Assembly (NCBI RefSeq): GCF_001675045.1
Contig: NZ_LYPA01000065.1
Coordinates: 186,001 to 250,000, forward strand
DNA length: 64,000 bases
From: Paenibacillus oryzae
Lineage (GTDB): Bacteria; Bacillota; Bacilli; Paenibacillales; Paenibacillaceae
Direction of reading: 5' to 3'
Both the position numbers and the translations under genes were made by a program. The notes beneath the pieces are model-generated. The model ran no database searches. It saw only the letters and a list, made by a program, of their open reading frames with translations, and had not been told where the DNA came from. Positions within the stretch are counted from its first letter, which is position 1. Each line of letters starts with the position of its first letter. Below are positions 18,727 to 26,992 of the stretch, one piece after another.

Positions 18727-18739
18727 CAAAACTAATTTT
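18727..18739 (+). promoter_or_regulatory. 13-base leader motif, second copy
   Basis: CAAAACTAATTTT, directly before the TTAGGGGGAAA ribosome site of the binding-protein gene and identical to the motif at 9248-9260. Confidence 0.4.
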
Positions 18740-18756
18740 TTAGGGGGAAAAAAGCA

Positions 18757-20070
18757 GTGAAAAAAAGGATAAGTCTCATTGTTTCGATTTTTGTTATGCT
18801 AACAACACTTGCTGCTTGCAGCGGCAATGGAGGCTCAACAAGCAATGGTAATGAGCCAGCGGCGAGCAAGGAACCAACGGCTTCCACTCAAGGAGACGGA
18901 GAAGAGGCCGCTGGTTCGGATATTTCCGGCGAGGTTGTTTTTTTGACTCACCGTACCGACATGGTGGACACCGAATACCTGGAGTACAAAAAACGGTTTG
19001 AAGAGAAGTATCCCAATGTCGACCTCAAGTTCGAGGGAATCCTCGACTACGATGCAACCTTGAAGGTGCGCATGGCCTCCGGGACGTTCCCCGACCTGGT
19101 CATGGTTCCAACCATTCCTAACAACGAGCTGTCGGAGCATTTCGCTCCGCTGAACGATATCGAGTTTTCCGGCGATATCTATTTTGCCGATCTGAAGGCT
19201 TATGAAGGCAATATGTATGGCGTTTCCTCCGGCGCTTCAACGGTAGGCATCGTATATAACAAAAAAGCATTCCAGCAAGCAGGCATTACGGAAATTCCGC
19301 AAACGTACGACGCTTTTCTGGAAGCGGCGCAAAAGCTTAAGGATGCGGGCATTATTCCATTAGCCTCCAACTTCAAGGATAAGTGGCCGCTGGACGCATG
19401 GGTTTATGACGTGCCAACGCTGTTTGCTGAAACAACGGCTCACCAGAACAATCGCGCGGGAACCGACACGCCTTATACGATGGACAATGAATACGGCAAA
19501 TCGTGGAGCATGCTGCGGGAGCTTTATGAAAAAGGATTCCTGGAGAAGGACATTAACTCCACAAACTGGGAGCAATCCAAAAAAGATGTAGCGTCCGGCA
19601 AATTCGCCATGTATCTGCTTGGCAACTGGGTTATCAATCAGGTCATTGAAAACGGAGCCGCCTCCGAGGACATCGGATTTTTCCCTTTCCCTGTCGACAA
19701 TTCCGGCAAGGTAAAAGCGCCGCTTAATCCGGACTGGTTCTATGGCGTCAACAAGGATGGCAACGTCGCCGCGGCCAAAGCATTCCTGAAGTTCCTGATT
19801 GAGGAATCCGGCTATGACGATTATTCCGGCTTTATCTCGACGCTCAAATCGAAGGAGCCAAAGCTTGGGCAGCTGGCTGAATTCAACGGCTATAACCCGA
19901 CGTTCTACGAGCCGGTTCAGCCCGTAGACGCCGCTACGCAAATTCAGAATAAAGCTCAGCTTGACCAGGCTGCCGTCGTTCAGGAATTCGTTTTATCGAA
20001 GGAACCTCAGAAGGTGCTGGATAAAGTAAACGCATCATGGGCCAAGGCCAAAAAGGATCTGGGGCTGTAG
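18757..20070 (+). CDS. Manno-oligosaccharide-binding lipoprotein of the ABC importer
   Basis: A 437-aa family-1 solute-binding protein with a lipoprotein signal peptide (LTTLAACS lipobox) and a low-complexity Ser/Ala/Glu linker before the folded domain. Core motifs are GIVYNKKAF, GNWVINQVI and DIGFFPFP. It is the first gene of an operon with two permeases, the standard layout for oligosaccharide importers of the CUT1 class. The mannan enzymes encoded divergently make beta-1,4-manno-oligosaccharides the likely ligand; this is inferred from context. The start is a GTG behind a strong TTAGGGGGAAA site. Its paralogue at 11275 is paired with the sensor kinase. Confidence 0.9.
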   Translation: MKKRISLIVSIFVMLTTLAACSGNGGSTSNGNEPAASKEPTASTQGDGEEAAGSDISGEVVFLTHRTDMVDTEYLEYKKRFEEKYPNVDLKFEGILDYDATLKVRMASGTFPDLVMVPTIPNNELSEHFAPLNDIEFSGDIYFADLKAYEGNMYGVSSGASTVGIVYNKKAFQQAGITEIPQTYDAFLEAAQKLKDAGIIPLASNFKDKWPLDAWVYDVPTLFAETTAHQNNRAGTDTPYTMDNEYGKSWSMLRELYEKGFLEKDINSTNWEQSKKDVASGKFAMYLLGNWVINQVIENGAASEDIGFFPFPVDNSGKVKAPLNPDWFYGVNKDGNVAAAKAFLKFLIEESGYDDYSGFISTLKSKEPKLGQLAEFNGYNPTFYEPVQPVDAATQIQNKAQLDQAAVVQEFVLSKEPQKVLDKVNASWAKAKKDLGL

Positions 20071-20169
20071 AAAAATAGTCCGGTTTAAGGAACGGGGAGG
20101 CTGGTTGCGGCCGTCCCGTTCCTGCTTCCGGGCAAAACAGGTACGCATCCAGGAGAGGAGAGAAGCAGG

Positions 20170-21060
20170 ATGCTTGGGAAAATGTCCCTGCGGTCGCAAA
20201 AAAGACTGCTATTGTTTTCATTCGTCACCGTACCTCTGCTGCTGCTGGTTACCTTTGCCTATTATCCGGCAATGGAGCTGATCCGGCTGAGCTTTACGAA
20301 TTGGAACGGTATTAGCGCAGACAAGGCTTTTATCGGCTGGGCCAACTATAAGGAAGTGTTCTCCAATCCCGATATATTCGGGGTATTCCGCAACAACGTT
20401 GCTTATTTTGTCGTAGGCATCGTGCAAAACATCGTCGCTATCTATTTTGCGGTGGTGCTGAACAGCAAGCTGAAGGGGAAAAAATTTTTCCGGCTGCTGC
20501 TGTTTTTACCCTATATTTTGAACGGGGTAGCGGTGGCCTATTTGTTCGGCTATGTATTCGATACAACCAGCGGCTCGCTTAACTATTTGCTGGGTCAGCT
20601 AGGCTTCGACAAGCTGGCGGAAACGAGCTGGCTCGGGAATACGTCAATCGTTAATTATTCGCTGGCCTCCATCGGCTTCTGGCGATTTATGGGTTTTAAC
20701 ATGGTTATTTATTTGGCTGCCCTGCAGTCCATTCCGAATGATCTGTACGAGGCCGCGTCCATCGACGGCGCAAACGGCTGGCAGAAGTTTTTCTACATTA
20801 CGATGCCTAACATCTACAAAATTATCGAGCTGAATTTATTCCTGACCGTCACCGGCGCGCTCGAAGTGTTCGACCTTCCTTTTGTGCTGACAAAAGGCGG
20901 ACCCGGCGGCGCAAGCGAAACCTTTGTTATGAAAATCATCGAAACGGCATTCCAGTTCAACAATTACGGCTTGGCCTCGGCGATGAGCGTAGTGCTGCTG
21001 CTGTTCGTTATTATCGTATTGTCCATTCAGCGTTACCTGCTGAATCGAAAGGGGGACTAA
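20170..21060 (+). CDS. ABC sugar importer permease (MalF type)
   Basis: A 296-aa permease with six membrane helices and the cytoplasmic EAA loop (LYEAASIDGANGWQKFFYIT) that docks the ATPase. It is the MalF-like partner of a CUT1 importer. The ATG follows GAGAGGAGAGAAGC. It lies 99 bases after the binding-protein gene and three bases before the second permease. No ATPase gene is in the operon, as is usual in Bacillales where MsmX serves several importers. Confidence 0.93.
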   Translation: MLGKMSLRSQKRLLLFSFVTVPLLLLVTFAYYPAMELIRLSFTNWNGISADKAFIGWANYKEVFSNPDIFGVFRNNVAYFVVGIVQNIVAIYFAVVLNSKLKGKKFFRLLLFLPYILNGVAVAYLFGYVFDTTSGSLNYLLGQLGFDKLAETSWLGNTSIVNYSLASIGFWRFMGFNMVIYLAALQSIPNDLYEAASIDGANGWQKFFYITMPNIYKIIELNLFLTVTGALEVFDLPFVLTKGGPGGASETFVMKIIETAFQFNNYGLASAMSVVLLLFVIIVLSIQRYLLNRKGD

Positions 21061-21063
21061 GGC

Positions 21064-21894
21064 ATGGGAAAGGCTTCGCGCGTTTGGTCCTTTGTTAAAT
21101 ATTTGAGCATAGCCATAGCTGTATTCGTCATCTTGTTCCCGCCGTACATTATTGTTGTTAACGCCTTTAAAACGTCCGAAGAATTTTTTGCCAAAACAGC
21201 GATTGCGCTGCCGGACAGCTTTCTCCATATCGACAATTTTATTCAGGCCTTCAAAAAAGCAAACATGCCGATTGCCTTCGGCAATACGCTGTTTATCGTG
21301 GGAGTTACGCTCCTTCTAAACATCCTTATTGGCTCCGCGTTTTGTTATGCGGTTGGCCGGTTTCAATTTAAATTCAAGGGGATGCTGGTGGGCCTGTTTC
21401 TTTTTGCAACGATCATTCCCCAAATCACAACGCAGGTCGTCAATTACAAAACGATTCAAATGCTGGGGCTGACCAACAATCTGATGGGCCCTGTGCTTCT
21501 CTACGTTGGGGCGGATATTTTGCAAATCTACATCTTTCTGCAGTTCATCCGGAATATCCCCTACGAGCTGGATGAAAGCGCGATGCTGGAGGGCGCTTCG
21601 TTGTTCCGCGTGTTCCGGTCGATTATATTCCCGCTGCTGGGACCGGCAACCGCAACAATCGTTATTTTGAAAACCATCTCCATTTATAATGATATGTTTG
21701 TGCCATATCTCTATCTGCCGCGCCCCGAGCATGTTGTTGTCTCGACCTCGCTGATGCGATTTTTCAGTATTAACAGCGGCGATTGGCAGATGATTTCATC
21801 CGCTATTCTGATCATCATGATTCCAACGGCGATTTTGTACCTGTTTCTGCAAAAGTATATTTTTGCCGGAGTTACCAGCGGCGCTGTCAAGTAG
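21064..21894 (+). CDS. ABC sugar importer permease (MalG type)
   Basis: A 276-aa permease with six helices and the EAA loop (LDESAMLEGASLFRVFRSII). It pairs with the MalF-type permease to form the channel for sugar taken up by the 18757 binding protein. It opens with ATG just after the stop of the previous gene (GGGGGACTAAGGC), so translation is coupled. About 130 bases separate it from the response-regulator gene, which may have its own promoter. Confidence 0.93.
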   Translation: MGKASRVWSFVKYLSIAIAVFVILFPPYIIVVNAFKTSEEFFAKTAIALPDSFLHIDNFIQAFKKANMPIAFGNTLFIVGVTLLLNILIGSAFCYAVGRFQFKFKGMLVGLFLFATIIPQITTQVVNYKTIQMLGLTNNLMGPVLLYVGADILQIYIFLQFIRNIPYELDESAMLEGASLFRVFRSIIFPLLGPATATIVILKTISIYNDMFVPYLYLPRPEHVVVSTSLMRFFSINSGDWQMISSAILIIMIPTAILYLFLQKYIFAGVTSGAVK

Positions 21895-21977
21895 TTTGGG
21901 TTAATTAGGAAGCGTCAGGTGTGTATATAGGCGCTGCGGGAAAACAAAGCAGTTGTGTTTAAACCGCAGCTTGCTGC

Positions 21978-21989
21978 AAACTGGAGTAA
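21978..21989 (+). promoter_or_regulatory. 12-base motif, copy 2 (upstream of response regulator)
   Basis: AACTGGAGTAAA again, 36 bases before the response-regulator start; identical to 18696-18707. Confidence 0.35.
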
Positions 21990-22025
21990 AGTCTGAAAGC
22001 CGGCGGATAACAAGGGGTGATATAG

Positions 22026-22973
22026 ATGAAGGTCATGATCGTCGACGATGAAGAAATGATCAGGCGCGGGCTGGAGAAGATTTTGGGCAAAATGGGGCTG
22101 GATATTGAAGTGGTCGGCTCCTACGGTAATGGCATGGAGGCTTGGAATTGCCTGTCGCGGCTGGATGATCGCGGCCTTGATGTATTGATCACCGATATCA
22201 AAATGCCGATGATGGACGGCCTCAAGCTGGCTGAAAAAATGCAGGGCAAGCCGGTGTCGCTTATTGTATTAAGCGGCTTTAGCGAATTCGAGTATGCACG
22301 CAGGGCGCTGCGCTGCGGAGTGGTGGATTATTTGCTCAAGCCGGTGGACAAAAGCCTCCTGCGGGAGGCGCTGCAAAAAATTAAAGCCGCCCGATGTGCC
22401 GAGTCGCTTTTAATGACGGGAGTTCAACGGCAGGAAGAGCATTATCCCGCCGATCCTCAAGGTGGATTCGGGGGCTCCGCCGAATTGTCGCCGGGTCAAA
22501 GTGAGGATGAAGGACAGAATCAGCATGTTTCCGCATCAACACATGCAGCCATCCAGCAGGCTGGAGGGGCGTACGAAGGTATTCATGGCGAGGAGCTGTC
22601 TTCCGGCCCTTCCGGCCGCATTCGGAAAACGCCGCATCAGGCGCGGGTCCATCCTGCTGTCCAGCAAATTCGGCAACTGCTTGAACGGGAATACGATAAA
22701 AATCTCGATATGGATATGCTGGCCGAACTTGCGGACATGAGCGCCAACTATTTGAGCAGATTGTTCAAGCAGGAAACGGGAATGACGATTACCGACTACC
22801 TGATCCTTGTGCGGATCGACAAGGCCAAGCAATATTTGCTGGATCATCATCACTTGAAAAACTATGAGATTGCTCAGCTTGTAGGATACAGCGATCCCGT
22901 TTACTTCAATAAGCTGTTTAAAAAAAGCGTTGGCGTCACGCCCAGAGAATTCCGAACGCAAGGCGGAGCCTAA
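22026..22973 (+). CDS. YesN-type response regulator (receiver plus AraC domain)
   Basis: A 315-aa regulator. The receiver domain (residues 1-120) has the acidic pocket DD at 7-8, phospho-acceptor Asp57 (VLITDIKMP) and Lys105 (YLLKPVDK). A poorly ordered Gly/Ser/Gln-rich linker spans about 125-210. The C-terminal 100 residues are an AraC DNA-binding domain (LAELADMSANYLSRLFKQET, then the IAQLVGYSDPVYFNKLFKK unit). No kinase gene is adjacent; the orphan YesM-type kinase at 9404 is the natural partner. It likely activates the importer and catabolic operons on either side. ATG after AAGGGGTGATATAG. Confidence 0.92.
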   Translation: MKVMIVDDEEMIRRGLEKILGKMGLDIEVVGSYGNGMEAWNCLSRLDDRGLDVLITDIKMPMMDGLKLAEKMQGKPVSLIVLSGFSEFEYARRALRCGVVDYLLKPVDKSLLREALQKIKAARCAESLLMTGVQRQEEHYPADPQGGFGGSAELSPGQSEDEGQNQHVSASTHAAIQQAGGAYEGIHGEELSSGPSGRIRKTPHQARVHPAVQQIRQLLEREYDKNLDMDMLAELADMSANYLSRLFKQETGMTITDYLILVRIDKAKQYLLDHHHLKNYEIAQLVGYSDPVYFNKLFKKSVGVTPREFRTQGGA

Positions 22974-23036
22974 TTTAAGATTAATTAAAGACTAATTAAA
23001 CACCCAATCCAAACCCAACCAAAGACCAAATCAAAG

Positions 23037-23102
23037 CCTCTATGAAATCTGTGCTACAAGCCGGTGCGAGTCCCGGTGACACTGTTTCATGGGGGTTTTT
23101 TT
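23037..23102 (+). ncRNA. Structured RNA leader ending in an intrinsic terminator
   Basis: CCTCTATGAAA (23037-23047) pairs fully, with two G-T wobbles, with TTTCATGGGGG (23085-23095). Seven T follow at once. Inside are a further CTGTG/CACTG pairing and a small CCGG/CCGG hairpin. This is a strong terminator for the response-regulator transcript. The inner part (GCCGGTGCGAGTCCCGGTG then ACACTG) recalls the conserved core of cobalamin riboswitches, but the rest of that riboswitch is missing. It may be a plain terminator or a small attenuator before the ABC exporter gene. Confidence 0.6.
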
Positions 23103-23206
23103 ATGGGATATGGATTCTCCCCTTTACAGAATGGACGGATGGTCGTAAGATGAAGGCCGTAACGAACAAAACAGAGAACTTCCGCTTTGGAAGGATGGAG
23201 ACGATC

Positions 23207-25006
23207 ATGGCAAGCACAACAATGAAAAGGACTGCCAAGGCCTCATTACGAAGAACGTTTGAACAAGCAATCTCCGAAAAGGATGCAAGCCCGCTCAAAT
23301 TTTTGCTGGCGGTGTACAAGGGCAATTTTGCAAATCTATTTATTTCCTTATTATTCCTTGTGGTCAAAAGCTCGCCGATTTATGTGCTGCCTATCGTGAC
23401 GGCCAATATTATCAACATTACAACAAAGCCGGATCAATATCTGGTCAGCGCTATCTGGGTCAACTTTATTGTCATTCTGGTCGTCATCGTGCAAAATATT
23501 CCTACTCATGCGGCCTTTATCGCTTTTATGAGTAAAGCGATCCGCCATGTCGAAGCGGGTCTGAGAAGCGCGATGGTGCGCAAGCTCCAGCAGCTCTCTA
23601 TCAATTCGCATCGCGAGCTGCCCGCGGGCAAGCTGCAATCCAAGGTGCTGCGAGACGTTGAAGCTATTGAAACCATGTCAAAGCAAATTATGCTGGCGCT
23701 GCTGCCGGCTCTGCTGAACATCATTATTGCGTTTACGATTACTGCAACCTATAGCCTGATGATTGCAACCTTCTTCATCGTGACTATTCCGATGTCGGTG
23801 CTGCTGGTTAGCTTGTTCCGGCGAAAAATTCGCAATAACAACAAGGAGTTCCGCAGGGAAATCGAGCAGATGTCCTCCCGCGTGTCGGAGATGGTGGAGA
23901 TGATTCCCGTCACCAAGGCGCATGGCCTGGAAAAGGTGGAGATTGCCCGAATCGATTCCACGCTGCGAAATCTGCAAGGAAAAGGCTACAGGCTGGATAT
24001 TGTGGAAGCTTATTTTGGCGCCTCCAACTGGGTGTCATTTCAGGTTTTTCAGGTATTGTGTCTGCTGTTTACCGCTTATTTGGCGTATATGGGTCAAATA
24101 CCGGTTGGCGACATTGTGTTGTATCAGGGCTTTTTTGGCATGATTCTGGGCTCCGTGACAGGGCTGATGACCGTTTATCCCCAGTTAGCCAAAGGATTCG
24201 AATCCATAACCTCCATTCGCGAAATTTTGACTTCTCCCGATATTGAAGATAACAAGGGGAAAACGAAGCTGGAAGAGGTAGAGGGGCATTTTGTTTTCCG
24301 CGATGTCGAGCTGTCGTTCCCGGATAGCGAGCAGCATGTGCTGCAGCATGTTGATCTGGAGGTTCAAGCTGGAGAATGCGTGGCCTTTGTTGGAGCTTCG
24401 GGAGCGGGTAAATCAACAGTGCTGAATTTGGTTATCGGCTTTCTGCATCCCACAAACGGAACCGTATTGATGGATGGCCATGACTTGAGCGAAGTGGACT
24501 TGCGGACGTATCGAAAGCATCTTGCTGTCGTGCCTCAGACCAATATTTTGTTCTCCGGCACGATCCGTGACAATATCACATACGGGCTGAAGGATATTAC
24601 GGACGAGCAAATTCAGAGGGTTGTCGAAATGGCGAATTTGACGGAGCTGATTGACAGGCTTCCGGAAGGCATACATACGCATGTAGGCGAGCACGGCGGG
24701 AAGCTGTCCGGCGGCCAGCGGCAGCGCATTGCCATCGCTCGGGCGCTCATTCGGGACCCCAAAGTCATTATTTTGGACGAGGCGACCTCGGCGCTGGACA
24801 ATGAATCGGAATTCCATGTCCAGCAGGCTATGCGCGAGCTGATCAAAGGACGCACGACGTTTATCGTCGCCCACCGCTTGTCTACCATTCGCGATGCCGA
24901 CCGGATCGTCGTTATGAAGCATGGACGCATAGTAGAGGTTGGCACATTTGATGAGCTGATGGAGCTTAAGGGAGAGTTTTATAATCTGAAGCAGCTGCAA
25001 TTATAG
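23207..25006 (+). CDS. ABC exporter (fused membrane and ATPase domains)
   Basis: A 599-aa half-transporter. The membrane part (about residues 30-325) has six helices. The ATPase part has Walker A GASGAGKST, signature LSGGQRQRIAIARA, Walker B VIILDEATSALD and H-loop VAHRLST, so it is complete and probably works as a homodimer. The start chosen is the ATG six bases after GGATGGAG. The frame is open 55 codons further up, but that stretch runs through the terminator structure. It ends the mannan locus on the plus strand, yet an exporter has no obvious role in uptake; the substrate is unknown. Confidence 0.88.
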   Translation: MASTTMKRTAKASLRRTFEQAISEKDASPLKFLLAVYKGNFANLFISLLFLVVKSSPIYVLPIVTANIINITTKPDQYLVSAIWVNFIVILVVIVQNIPTHAAFIAFMSKAIRHVEAGLRSAMVRKLQQLSINSHRELPAGKLQSKVLRDVEAIETMSKQIMLALLPALLNIIIAFTITATYSLMIATFFIVTIPMSVLLVSLFRRKIRNNNKEFRREIEQMSSRVSEMVEMIPVTKAHGLEKVEIARIDSTLRNLQGKGYRLDIVEAYFGASNWVSFQVFQVLCLLFTAYLAYMGQIPVGDIVLYQGFFGMILGSVTGLMTVYPQLAKGFESITSIREILTSPDIEDNKGKTKLEEVEGHFVFRDVELSFPDSEQHVLQHVDLEVQAGECVAFVGASGAGKSTVLNLVIGFLHPTNGTVLMDGHDLSEVDLRTYRKHLAVVPQTNILFSGTIRDNITYGLKDITDEQIQRVVEMANLTELIDRLPEGIHTHVGEHGGKLSGGQRQRIAIARALIRDPKVIILDEATSALDNESEFHVQQAMRELIKGRTTFIVAHRLSTIRDADRIVVMKHGRIVEVGTFDELMELKGEFYNLKQLQL

Positions 25007-25010
25007 AGCC

Positions 25011-25240
25011 TTATTAAAGGCTCAAACCAGAAATCAGTGCTTGACTTGGGCCGAGATGAAACGCTGCGGAACAGAGGGTTCTTCCGATCGCTGTTAAAGC
25101 CCGATTCCTTTTATTTTTATGAGGACTATGGTGGGAATCGGTCTTTAAAGGCGAACACTGACGTTTCTCCAGAATCCCTCCGTCCCTCCGCTAAGCTCTG
25201 TTTTCAGTCAAGCACTGATTATTAGGTTGAGCCTTAATAT
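25011..25240. repeat. Imperfect palindromic (fold-back) element of about 230 bp
   Basis: The ends are inverted copies over about 35 bases with small indels. TATTAA/GGCTCAA is followed by the perfect 14-mer ATCAGTGCTTGACT (25033-25046, inverted at 25206-25219). The two halves meet again near the centre (CCCGATTCC against GGAATCGG, with AAAG-containing flanks). No coding capacity. Fold-back structure and size resemble a MITE or an extragenic palindrome, but its sequence is unrelated to the element at 13693. Confidence 0.6.
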
Positions 25241-25283
25241 TTCTATCAGGAGAATTAATTAGGAGAAGTAATCAGGGATATAA

Positions 25284-25331
25284 AAAGGAGCCTTTAAAAT
25301 CGCTTTAAAAGCAGATTTTAAAGGCTCCTTT
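25284..25331 (-). terminator. Intrinsic terminator of the aldose epimerase gene
   Basis: A perfect 18-bp stem, AAAGGAGCCTTTAAAATC with its inverse, closes a 12-base loop that can itself pair. Read on the minus strand it is followed by TTTTTATA, so it ends transcription coming from 26481. Confidence 0.85.
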
Positions 25332-25479
25332 GCTTAGGGGTTAACTTCAACTAGCTTCATTAAGGCGGCTTAGAGGCAAAGCCCATTAGTTAAAAAGCTC
25401 ATTATAATGCAGAGCTCATTAAAATGTGAAAAGCTTATTTAGATGATGCCAAACACTTTGTAGTACACGCTTTTCACGG

Positions 25480-26481
25480 CTATTCTTTGCGCAGGTATAG
25501 ACGGCTCGCGGCTTGCCAGATGCCGCCTGGCTCAAGGGAAACAAGTCCTGTTTCCTCGGCCGGCAGATCAACGTTTGGAGCATTGACCAGGTTCAACTGC
25601 GGCTCCGGACAGAAAAAGCCCGGCGTAGCGCCGTTGTTCCAAATCATCCATTGCTTGTAGGAAGGGCTGACATCGTATACCAGAACAACGCCTTCACGTG
25701 TGTCCGTCAGCTCCATTGCATTGCGGCCGTTGCGGCTTTCCGACGTATAGTGGTTGTCCATGGATTCCCAATACGGTGAAAGTCCGGTCGTCTGCATCTG
25801 GATTTCTTCCTCGCGCAGCGGCAAATGGCGTCCGGTTGGCAGCATCCGCTCGTTTAGCTCCCAGCGCTTGCCTGTCGTCAGCGTAAAGCGGTAGTCCTCC
25901 GTCGTGCTGCCCGGCGCAAACGGCGCGTTGATGGCGGTATGGAAGGCGATCATGCAAGGCATCGGCTCGTCTCCCTCATTATGTACGGACACAAGCTGCT
26001 GCAGGCCGGAATCACTCAAGCTGTAGCGCAGGGCGATTGTAAAGCGATGCGGCAAATAGGTATAGATGGGATGCTCTTCATTAACGGTAATGCTCAGAAC
26101 GGCATAGCTTTCTGTTTTGCCCGTTCCGAAGTCGTCGACCTTCCATTCAGCTGTATGGAAAAAGCCATGTAAATGATTGCCCGTTTTTGCTTCGTTAACA
26201 GGGAAGGTATACGTTTTGCCGTTCCAATCAAAGGTTCCGTCCTCGTAACGGTTTGGCGGGAATAACACGGGAATGCCGTGTACGCCGGGATTGGCGCGGA
26301 AAGTATTCATTTCATCCGCCGAGGGCTCTCGCAAAAAGGTATATCCTTTTTCCGTATCGCGGAATGCAATCAGGTTTGCTCCCACTTTAGGCAAAATAGC
26401 GGCTTCGCTGCTACCATAGCGGAGCCATACGGCATCTTCATCATGAAACGTTCCAAGACTTGCTTGTCCTTGCTTGGTCAT
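25480..26481 (-). CDS. Aldose 1-epimerase (galactose mutarotase-like)
   Basis: A 333-aa beta-sandwich protein of the aldose 1-epimerase superfamily. It has the substrate-pocket stretch PVLFPPNRYEDGTF, a histidine-bearing LHGFFHTAEW and an Ala-Phe-His strand (MIAFHTAINAPF). Such enzymes interconvert alpha and beta anomers of hexoses before phosphorylation. It follows the mannan locus on the opposite strand and could feed glucose or mannose released there into metabolism; this is context only. ATG ten bases after AAAAAGGAG. It has its own strong terminator. Confidence 0.85.
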   Translation of the reverse strand: MTKQGQASLGTFHDEDAVWLRYGSSEAAILPKVGANLIAFRDTEKGYTFLREPSADEMNTFRANPGVHGIPVLFPPNRYEDGTFDWNGKTYTFPVNEAKTGNHLHGFFHTAEWKVDDFGTGKTESYAVLSITVNEEHPIYTYLPHRFTIALRYSLSDSGLQQLVSVHNEGDEPMPCMIAFHTAINAPFAPGSTTEDYRFTLTTGKRWELNERMLPTGRHLPLREEEIQMQTTGLSPYWESMDNHYTSESRNGRNAMELTDTREGVVLVYDVSPSYKQWMIWNNGATPGFFCPEPQLNLVNAPNVDLPAEETGLVSLEPGGIWQAASRLYLRKE

Positions 26482-26553
26482 ATCAATCTACTCCTTTTTT
26501 CTGCCGAAAAGTAAACGCTCACTTTCTAGAATAGCAGGGTGGCGGCAAACAAA

Positions 26554-26590
26554 CAACCGCCCTGTTTCCCGTATGGAAACAAGGCGGTTG
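26554..26590 (-). terminator. Intrinsic terminator of the LytTR gene
   Basis: CAACCGCCCTGTTTCC pairs with GGAAACAAGGCGGTTG (one mismatch) around a short loop. On the minus strand a T-rich TTGTTTGTTTG follows. Confidence 0.75.
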
Positions 26591-26622
26591 CCGTCAGCCG
26601 GAATGAGGCGGAGGTTATCCCC

Positions 26623-26961
26623 TTAGCTCTTTAGCCGCTGTGTAAATAATTGCTCGATTACGTATTGCTTGCGCCGGTTCACGTTCAATTTTTTGGCATC
26701 GGAATACTTGGCACCGAAGTAGATGGTGCCTTCGGCAATGGATTTGATTTTGGAAATGTTGACGAAGCAGTTGGAGCTTACCTGATAGAAGCCAGGCGTG
26801 CTTACTAGCTGCTTCAGCTCGGCGGCAGTCATTTTTTTAGTTCTATTGTAGTTTCTGCCGTGAAAACAAACGAGCCCCTGAACGCCGGTTTTGAAATAAA
26901 GCACATCCGACTCCACATCAAAATTTTCATAATCGTTGCGCTCCTGAAGTGCTACAATCAT
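26623..26961 (-). CDS. Single-domain LytTR transcriptional regulator
   Basis: A 112-aa protein that is almost only a LytTR DNA-binding domain: the opening strand DVLYFKTGVQGLVCFHGRN, the KMTAAELKQL helix, the family-typical FYQVSSNCFVNISKIKSI, and a basic end NVNRRKQYVIEQL. No receiver or membrane domain is attached, so it is not a normal response regulator. Similar stand-alone LytTR proteins occur in Paenibacillus. Its target is unknown; it could regulate its own promoter region, which holds a cre site and faces the divergent lactonase gene. The coding strand shows a GGGG-rich site before the ATG. Confidence 0.82.
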   Translation of the reverse strand: MIVALQERNDYENFDVESDVLYFKTGVQGLVCFHGRNYNRTKKMTAAELKQLVSTPGFYQVSSNCFVNISKIKSIAEGTIYFGAKYSDAKKLNVNRRKQYVIEQLFTQRLKS

Positions 26962-26992
26962 CCATCGTTCCCCCTTTAGGATACCTTATGAA

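Larger units (their letters stand above)
18450..18756. other. Divergent control region between the mannan catabolic and import operons
   Basis: About 307 bases separate the mannanase start (minus) from the binding-protein start (plus). The region is AT-rich and holds a full cre match, a 12-base motif repeated before the response-regulator gene, and the 13-base leader motif. It also holds an imperfect operator-like stretch (TGCTAACGGTTTGGCA near 18514) on the mannanase side. No gene is present. Confidence 0.65.
25007..25479. other. Intergenic region between convergent genes, rich in palindromes
   Basis: No gene is supported here. The region contains a 230-bp imperfect palindromic element, then a very stable 18-bp-stem terminator acting on the minus strand. 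About 150 bases of AT-rich sequence with loose repeats of AGCTCATTA type follow. Confidence 0.65.

Noticed and set aside
23037-23102. A full cobalamin riboswitch
   Set aside because: Only a short inner stretch looks similar; the paired regions and the conserved box before and after it are missing.
23042-23206. Upstream extension of the ABC exporter gene to an ATG at 23042
   Set aside because: The extra codons run through the terminator stem and T-run; the ATG at 23207 has a proper ribosome site and gives normal length.
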